Source of the DNA: Phaseolus vulgaris
Lineage: Eukaryota > Streptophyta > Magnoliopsida > Fabales > Fabaceae
Direction: 5' to 3'
Assembly: GCF_000499845.2 (NCBI RefSeq)
Contig: NC_023750.2
Coordinates: 31,428,869 to 31,492,868, forward strand
DNA: 64,000 nt
Positions 58,001 through 64,000 of the stretch are shown here, one piece after another. The translations under genes were made by a program, and so were the position numbers. The notes under the pieces are model-generated. The model was not told where the DNA came from. It saw only the letters and a program-made list of their open reading frames with translations, and ran no database searches. Each line of letters starts with the position of its first letter. Within the stretch, counting starts at the first letter, position 1.

Positions 58001-58988
58001 CACTAGTGCAAAAAGAAGAAAAGGATACACTTTATTTAGTGCGGCTTTTGCGCTACCCGCTTTCATAAAAAACGCGGTGGCATTTTTGAAATTATTTTGA
58101 TTTACGAATGCGGTTATTTGAATAGCCGCATTCAAAAATCAAAGCACTTGATTTACGAATGCGGTTATTTGTATAACCGCATTCGTAAATCAAAGCGCTT
58201 GATTTACGAATGCGGCTATTTCTATAACCGCACTTGTAAATCAAAGCGCTTGATTTACGAATGCGGCTTGTATAGCCGCATTCGTAAATTAAAATTCTTT
58301 GATTTATGAATGCGGTTTTACCTTTAGTCGCATTCGTAAATCTTTTTTTACCCTAAATTTTTAAGCGCGCCACACACAATTTCAAACTTTCTTTCTCGTC
58401 TTTGCCTTCGTTTCGCGTTCGCACTCTGAGTTCGTCTCCTTCTGCTGCATCTGCATTCCATTTGTGCAATGTAAGTTTCTTGAACTCTCTTTCTTCCTCT
58501 TCATCTTCACAAATATATGCATAAATGTTTTCGTTTTTCTTATATATGTTTTTTTCCTTGCATTGGTGGTCTCGAAGCACTGTTTCGTTGGCTGACATTC
58601 GTTTTTCTTAGATTGTTTGGTTTCTTGCATTGCTCAGTACTCTTTCATTGTCTTCGTGGTTTCTTGTGGATTTTTTGGTTTGCTCCGTTGCTGCTTCCCT
58701 GTCCGCCGTCGCTTCTGCTGCCGCCACCGTTTTTGGCGCTCCCGTGACTCTTCATCAACGTTGCCTTCACACAAGATTGACGATGTTTTAATTTTTTTTT
58801 TTTAATGATTTTTCATATACAAGTGCGGTTAAAGCAAATAACCGCACTTGTAAATGGTATTTATAAACGCGGCTATATAGCCGCATTTATATTTCTTGAT
58901 TTACAAGTGCGTGTTGATCAAATGCGGCTATAAAGCCGCATTTATAAATTCGAAATAGCCGCATTTGTTTTATGTTTCTGCACCAGTG
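58001..58988 (+). mobile_element. Miniature CACTA element with palindromic tandem array
   Basis: 988 bp with terminal inverted repeats CACTAGTGCAAAAA and CACTGGTGCAGAAA and a perfect TCC target duplication (57998-58000, 58989-58991). It has a 51-bp tandem array near the left end and further TAGCCGCATTT/AATGCGGCTAT motifs near the right end. The middle (58370-58790) is GC-richer and may be captured host sequence. No transposase. Confidence 0.9.
58099..58345. repeat. 51-bp tandem repeats, each an inverted repeat
   Basis: Units start GATTTACGAATGCGG at 58099, 58150, 58201 and 58252, with GATTTATGAATGCGG at 58301. In each unit AATGCGG..TAT is followed by ATA.CCGCATTCGTAAAT, so every unit can fold into a hairpin. 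Confidence 0.92.
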
Positions 58989-59549
58989 TCCCTTTCCCAA
59001 TTCTTGCCTAGACTGACTAAAAAGACAATGTCGATCATCAGGTTGATGAAAAAGGCCAAGGCTTTCAAATGGGATAGAGAGTGTGAAAAAGCCTTCGCAG
59101 AAGTTCGAACATGGGGAAGATTTTCAACTCTACTTATCGGTCTTAGAAGACACAACTAGCATCGTCTTGGTTCAAGAAATTCCAGACCAACGACTGATTT
59201 ACTTCATAAGTTTGGTTCCCCAAGATGTTAAAATGAGATACCTTCTTATCGAGAAAGTGGTGTTTTCCTTAGTACATGCGGCCAATTGTTTAAGACTATA
59301 TTTCCAGAGCAACCAGATTGTTGTTAAATCTAATTACCTAATCTAAAAAATAATGCACAAAATCGAGCTTATAGGACACATGATCGAATTGTTAGTTGAT
59401 ATGTCAAAGTTTGGAATCATATCTAATCTAGTCCTAGTACCTAACTGATTTCACAACCGAGTTACAAAGCGATTTTATCACAATAAAGTCCCAAAACCAA
59501 AAAAAGCACTATAGGCCACCCAAACAAATAAAAAACAAAATGACATTAC

Positions 59550-61463
59550 AGGCCAAAATCACATTCACTCTAAATGAATTAAACCTTTGGTGTTAACGAC
59601 ATCATTACTCCCATCATCGACACCTAGAGAAGGGCTTTCTTCCTCATATTCAAGAATTTCTTCAACTAGAATCAATTTACCCTTATAGAAATTATTGTCA
59701 ACATCTGTTCCGGCCGGTTGACCTGGGTCGTCTTTATGCGTGGCTTGTCTTAACGAGCTAGGGCACCTTCGTTTTGCTTCGTCTGTCAGTACCTGAAAAA
59801 GAAGAACAAAGGGGCGCCCTAGCGGCCGTTTGCACTCCGACGATCAAGTCAGCTAGCGAGAAACACCAAAGTACTAGAAGCTGTATAACTATCTCAATGA
59901 CTGAAACTGTGTGATTTAACTGTGTTGCCCTAATTGTCTTGTACTCTCAGCGGATGCGCCGTCAAGGACAACTAGAGGCTACTACTCTGAGTAACTTTAT
60001 GAAAACTAGGTTAAAACTCATGCAACTGGGGACTGAAAAACACGTACCTCTTTAGGGCTTATTCGTGCCCTATATATAGGTGAAAACTAGGGTTTACCTC
60101 TGCGTTGCTTGCTATTATCTAGGGTTCCTTGGAGAAGGTCCTTGCGCCGCTATCTTTAGGATCTTAGCGTATCTGACCCATGGACTTCCCTTATCTTGGA
60201 GCGCAATGTATAACCTCATGGCCCCTTGGGCTCTAACTTGAGTGCTGTATTTATCGCGCCATCATTCTGTTCGAATCCCCTAATTGGACACGTGTCATGC
60301 ATGCAGCTTTCCCTGGGTACCTTCAACGAGCACGTGGGCATTACCACGTGCCCCTTTGACTTGATCATTTATTCTGTACACAGGGACCCACAGCGTCGCT
60401 GCCCAACTTAGGGTTATTCCCTCGTGTGGGCCCCCTCTCTGTGAAATGCTTACGTCATGTATGTTGATTCTTTAGGCGATGTCTTGCTTAGGCGATGGGC
60501 GATGATCCATCTTGGCGGTGACACATCTCGGCGATAACCGTTTACTCAGTGGTAGAGCACGCCGCCTTTACACACGACGACCAAGTTGACTTCTTGACTA
60601 CCTACCTCTCTCTTGTCCACGTCATCATATCCGATGACCTGGTCGGTACACATCAAAATTACCTTGATCAATGGGGATATTTTAAAAGTACATGACCTAT
60701 TGAAGAGCCTTTGGAAATTTAAGCTTGTGTTGGTCTATAACAAATTGTTATGCTTCCCAAAGATCTTTTTGTAATCATTCATTTTAGACCTGTTCAGCAT
60801 GGTGTGACGAAGCCTCGTTGTTAAGCCTTTTCTCCTATGTAATGAACTCTGAATTTTTTGTTGACAAGTACAACTTTTCAAACTTGCAACGCAAATGCAC
60901 ATCCTCTAAACTCTTAACTTTATTGTTCAAAGAAGTGTTTTCTTGGAGAACTTCTTTCTAAGAAATGGAGGACTCTCCCAACTCTTTCTTTAGTTTTTCC
61001 AAATCTTTGGTAGGTACCCCTTTTTACATCTCCCCATTGAGCCATTTGCCAATGAGCATAATTTTGGTCGAAAAATTATACAACTGCGTCCACAAGCTCG
61101 GTTGGGGTTGTGAATCGATATAATTCCCTCTCAACATGACTAAGGCCAAATGACATTTTTTCAGTCACCCATAGCTTTGTAGCAAAAAGACCTTTGCGAA
61201 AGATAACAGGTGTCTCACCAAGACCATGACGACTCCTCTTTGGAGGCTATGGAGACAAAGACTTCTCATGCAACCTCCAAGAAGTTTTCTCCTTTCTCTT
61301 GTTCTTCTTCTAGTCTTTTGCGACCGACGAACAACCTCTCAGTTTCTTTTTCCAGTAAAGGTGGTTGTTGACTCAAACGAATCTCACTGAAATACTTCTT
61401 CCCTTTTGGATTGATTGAACTCATGATATCTGCAAAAGGGGGTAAATTTTGTAGAGTTAACAT
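59550..61463 (-). pseudogene. Tat aORF remnant (exon-2-like), split by a solo LTR
   Basis: The minus strand from 61463 reads MSSINPKGKKYFSEIRLSQQ in an opening segment, then basic/acidic sequence, then in shifted frames GLGETPVIFRKGLFATKLW and a coiled-coil-like stretch. After the LTR (59706-60650) it ends with an acidic tail (EEILEYEEESPSLGVDDGSN) near 59560. This lies downstream of the plus-strand pol remnant, the aORF position in Tat elements. Many stops; assignment rests on position and weak similarity. Confidence 0.55.
59706..60650 (-). mobile_element. Solo LTR, Tat type (E)
   Basis: 945 bp; the plus strand runs TGTTCCGGCCGG to GGTCGGTACA. Flanks are ACATC on the left and CATC on the right (duplication one base short or imperfect). 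It is highly similar to LTR D (26811-27782), including the CTATATATAGG box. Confidence 0.85.
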
Positions 61464-61575
61464 TACAAGAAAAATCCACTTTAGCTTCCAACAAAAAGTG
61501 AAAGCTATAAAAAAGAAGCCACTAGCAAGGGTGAAGTCTACTCAAGTTGGACACAAAAATAAATGTCAAACATTG

Positions 61576-62623
61576 TGATGTGATTCCAATAGCACACTTG
61601 GAATGATTCTTGACATTCTTAGGAATCATCTTGAGTTGGATATGAGATAGACACTTTATCATAGAATTGGATCAAGGTTCTATGAATAAGAACTCACCAA
61701 AACTAGTACCAAAACCCAAACTCATTTGGAAGTTCCAATTATTGTCAAATTGAACCGATTAAATTGGAAAGAAAAGTAAATGCCCCGAACAAAATGGAAT
61801 AAAACAGAAATGAACAGATCAAAATGAAACAAAAGGCAAGAATACTGAATAGAAATGCTGGAAAATTAAAAGCACCGAACAGAATCAAGAACATAAGAAG
61901 AACAACCAGCTGAAAATTAAGATTGCCGAACCAAAAGACTAGGAACACAAACTAAGACATGAATATGAAAAGAGAAGGAAGGAAGGAGAAGAGAGAGCTC
62001 ATGAAGATGGAGGAATGGTTGGATGATCACGCCACTAGGAGGATGGGGACTCCAAGATAAGTGTGCAAGCCGCCACTTGAGGTAACCATTGAACCATAGA
62101 GATAAGACTAGTGAAGAAGGCACAAAGCTCTCCAATGCTCTCTCAAAAATTGAGTATAGTTTCTCTAATTAAAATTCAAATCTGAAATGTACAAGGGCAG
62201 CACCTTAATTTATAGCCTAGAGGTTCTGAAATGCAAAGCTAAATGAATTCAAAATTCCCCCCTAAATTCAAATGCAAGTGGCGCCAACTATGGTCATGAA
62301 GAAGGTGTGACCTTCTCTCTCACTTTGGCACCTCCCTAGTTATTCCTACACCTATCTACTAACGCACCCCCCCTAATACTCCTAACTAAGGACCTAAAGA
62401 TGCTTTAACAAAAGAGGTTTCTAATGTTTCCCTCTAAGCACCTTCACACAAAGAAATTACAAAAAGAGAAAATAAACGTCCATTAGCTCCTAAAGCTTTG
62501 AACATGCTTCTTGTAAGCCTTTGAGGTGGGCTTTGACCTCCATGGGCGTCCTCCACTTGAGCCTCAACCTCTTCTTGCTCTTGATGATTGGCCTCCATGT
62601 CCACTTGAGCTTGATCTCCATCA
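61576..62623 (-). repeat. 3' LTR of the deleted gypsy element
   Basis: 1,048 bp. On the minus strand it starts TGATGGAGATCAAG and ends GGAATCACATCA. The integrase-tail reading frame runs on into this LTR and stops at 62434. Confidence 0.8.
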
Positions 62624-62886
62624 TACTCCCCGAGTTGGAGAGAATTCGACCATGAATTCTGGAGACCTACAGAAAAAGGAGTTAGATCGCTGACATTAAA
62701 AGTATGACTACCTAAGAATGTATCAGGCATATCTAACTCATAAGCATTGTCATTAATCCTCTTGAGGACTTGGAAAGGTCCATCCCCACGAGGCATTAGT
62801 TTGGACTTCCTTTGAGTAGGAAAACGATCCTTCCGCAAGTGAAGCCAAACCCAATTCAAAAGAATTAAAATAGCAAGCAAACTCAA
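62434..62886 (-). pseudogene. Gypsy integrase C-terminal tail, extending into the LTR
   Basis: [40 protein letters not shown] and FNVSDLTPF are the C-terminal motifs (GPF/Y module) of a gypsy integrase. A hydrophilic Glu/Gln-rich tail follows, ending [17 protein letters not shown], encoded within the LTR. The catalytic core is absent. Confidence 0.85.
62624..62636 (-). promoter_or_regulatory. Polypurine tract of the deleted gypsy element
   Basis: Minus-strand CTCGGGGAGTA immediately before the LTR start TGATGG. Confidence 0.65.
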
Positions 62887-62984
62887 ATAAGCCTAAAAAA
62901 ACAGAACCGTAAATTGCAAGAAATTAAAGAGCTCTTGAAATAAAGTGCTACACAATTCAACAATTAAACAAGAACACACCTAAA

Positions 62985-62998
62985 CTCATGATACCACA
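62985..62998 (-). promoter_or_regulatory. Primer-binding site of the deleted gypsy element
   Basis: Minus-strand TGTGGTATCATGAG next to the LTR end CACATCA, resembling an initiator tRNA-Met PBS. Confidence 0.65.
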
Positions 62999-64000
62999 TG
63001 ATGTGATTCCAATAACACACTTTGAATGATTCTTGACATTCTTAGGAATCATCTTGAGTTGGATATGAGATAGACACTTTATCATAGAATTGGATCAAGG
63101 TTCTATGAACAAGAACTCACCAAAACTAGTACCAAAACCCAAACTCATTTGGAAGTTCCAATTATTGTCAAATTGAACCGATTAAATTGGAAAGAAAAGC
63201 AAATGCCCCGAAGAAAATGGAATAAAACTGAAATGAACCGATCAAAATGAAACAAAAGGCAAGATTACTGAATAGAAATGCTGGAAAATTAAAAGCACCG
63301 AACAGAATCAAGAACAAAAGAAGAACAGCCAGCTGAAAATTAAGATTGTCGAACCAAAAGACAAGGAACACAAACTAAGACATGAATATGAAAAGAGAAG
63401 GAAGGAAGGAGAAGAGAGAGCTCATGAAGATGGAGGAATGGTTGGATGATCACGCCACTAGGAGGATGGGGACTCCAAGATAAGTGTGCAAGCCGTCACT
63501 TGAGGTAACCATTGAACCATCAAGATAAGACTAGTGAAGAAGGCACAAAGCTCTCCAATGCTCTCTAAAAAATTGAGTATAGTTTCTCTAATTAAAATTC
63601 AAATCTGAAATGTACAAGGGCAACACCTTAATTTATAGCCTAGAAGTGCTGAAATGCAAAGCTAAATGAATTCAAAATTCCCCCCTAAATTCAAATGCAA
63701 GTGGCGCCAACTATGGTCATGAAGAAGATGTGACCTTCTCTCTCACTTTGGCACCTCCCTAGTTATTCCTACACCTATCTACTAACGCACCCCCCCCCCC
63801 CCCCTAATACTCCTAACTAAGGACCTAAAGATGCTTTAACAAAAGAGGTTTCTAATGTTTCCCTCTAAGCACCTTCACTCAAAGAAATTACAAAAAGAGA
63901 AAATAAACGTCCATTAGTTCCTAAAGCTTTGAACATGCTTCTTGTAAGCCTTTGAGGTGGGCTTTGACCTCCATGGGCGTCCTCCACTTGAGCCTCAACC
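62999..64000 (-). repeat. 5' LTR of the deleted gypsy element (cut by window end)
   Basis: Direct repeat of 61576-62566 at a 1,423-bp offset. It includes a run of 15 C at 63790-63804 where the other copy has about 8. Confidence 0.8.

Larger units (their letters stand above)
57820..59475 (+). pseudogene. Tat-like RT/RNase H remnant interrupted by a miniature CACTA
   Basis: Plus-strand RLNSEKSIFGVQRRKFLGFL and LTHQGIEAN (end of RT), then after the 58001-58988 insertion SQFLPRLTKK, FKWDRECEKAFAEV, IPDQRLIYFISLVPQDVKMR, KVVFSLVHAANCLRLYF and LTDFTTELQ (first RNase H, connection). Frameshifts and stops are frequent. The second RNase H and integrase are missing. The opposite-strand aORF remnant downstream fits a Tat element. 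Confidence 0.75.
61576..64000 (-). mobile_element. Internally deleted gypsy element (LTR-PBS-IN tail-PPT-LTR)
   Basis: In minus orientation: 5' LTR (runs off the window at 64000, inner end 62999), PBS TGGTATCATGAG, about 375 bp internal region encoding the integrase C-terminus, PPT and 3' LTR (62623-61576). The two LTRs differ by roughly 3% over the first about 530 bp (by eye). Nearly all of gag-pol is missing, so it is non-autonomous. Confidence 0.8.

Noticed and set aside
60545..60562. CTCAGTGGTAGAGCA, a perfect-looking tRNA D-arm/A box
   Set aside because: It lies inside solo LTR E; the sister LTR D lacks it, and no anticodon stem, T arm or acceptor stem follows.

Overview
The window is plant nuclear DNA, most likely from a legume of the Phaseolus/Vigna type. 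The evidence is GT-AG introns, AT-rich intergenic sequence, many nested LTR retrotransposons (Ty3/gypsy Tat, Athila-like and others; Ty1/copia), L1-type LINEs and CACTA DNA transposons. The legume assignment is inference from the look of the repeats and of the one host gene. I saw no bacterial operon, CRISPR array, rRNA or convincing tRNA gene.

Region by region. 1-2450: 3' end of a Tat-lineage element (an antisense 'aORF' remnant plus the 3' LTR). 2508-14779: a nearly complete, young Tat element in minus orientation, with 794/793-bp LTRs that look over 99% identical, a TTTGG target duplication, a primer-binding site and a polypurine tract. Its gag-pol has two RNase H domains and is broken by one in-frame TAG in the integrase zinc finger. 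Its 3' part has tandem repeats and a convergent spliced gene on the opposite strand. 14780-20194: AT-rich intergenic DNA with a solo Tat LTR (17072-17933, TSD ACTCT). 20195-24780: the only convincing host gene, a UNE10/PIF8-like bHLH transcription factor with an intact bHLH domain and a disturbed N-terminal region. 25.2-31.5 kb: LINE zinc-finger remnant, an old LTR split by a solo Tat LTR (TSD CTTCT), and a CACTA relic. 33.2-36.3 kb: 3' half of a copia-type element with a plant-transposon ORF. 36.3-38.2 kb: a gypsy gag fused head-on to an inverted gypsy LTR. 38.6-39.7 kb: CACTA end and solo Tat LTR. 40.2-46.7 kb: decayed Athila-like element (minus) split by two solo LTRs. 46.9-47.8 kb: miniature CACTA element inside a copia fragment. 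47.9-51.6 kb: copia-type element with gag and extra ORF but no pol. 51.6-54.4 kb: LINE (minus) split by a solo gypsy LTR. 54.7-56.1 kb: TIR element and LTR-like sequence. 57.8-61.5 kb: another Tat remnant (pol plus, aORF minus) carrying a miniature CACTA and a solo Tat LTR. 61.6-64.0 kb: a gypsy element reduced to LTR-PBS-integrase tail-PPT-LTR, running off the window.

How the parts work together: almost all coding capacity is retrotransposon-derived. The recurring theme is the Tat architecture, pol on one strand and a spliced antisense gene on the other, seen three times here. Solo LTRs with target duplications outnumber intact elements, showing active LTR-LTR recombination. The bHLH gene sits in a comparatively transposon-poor island of about 7 kb.
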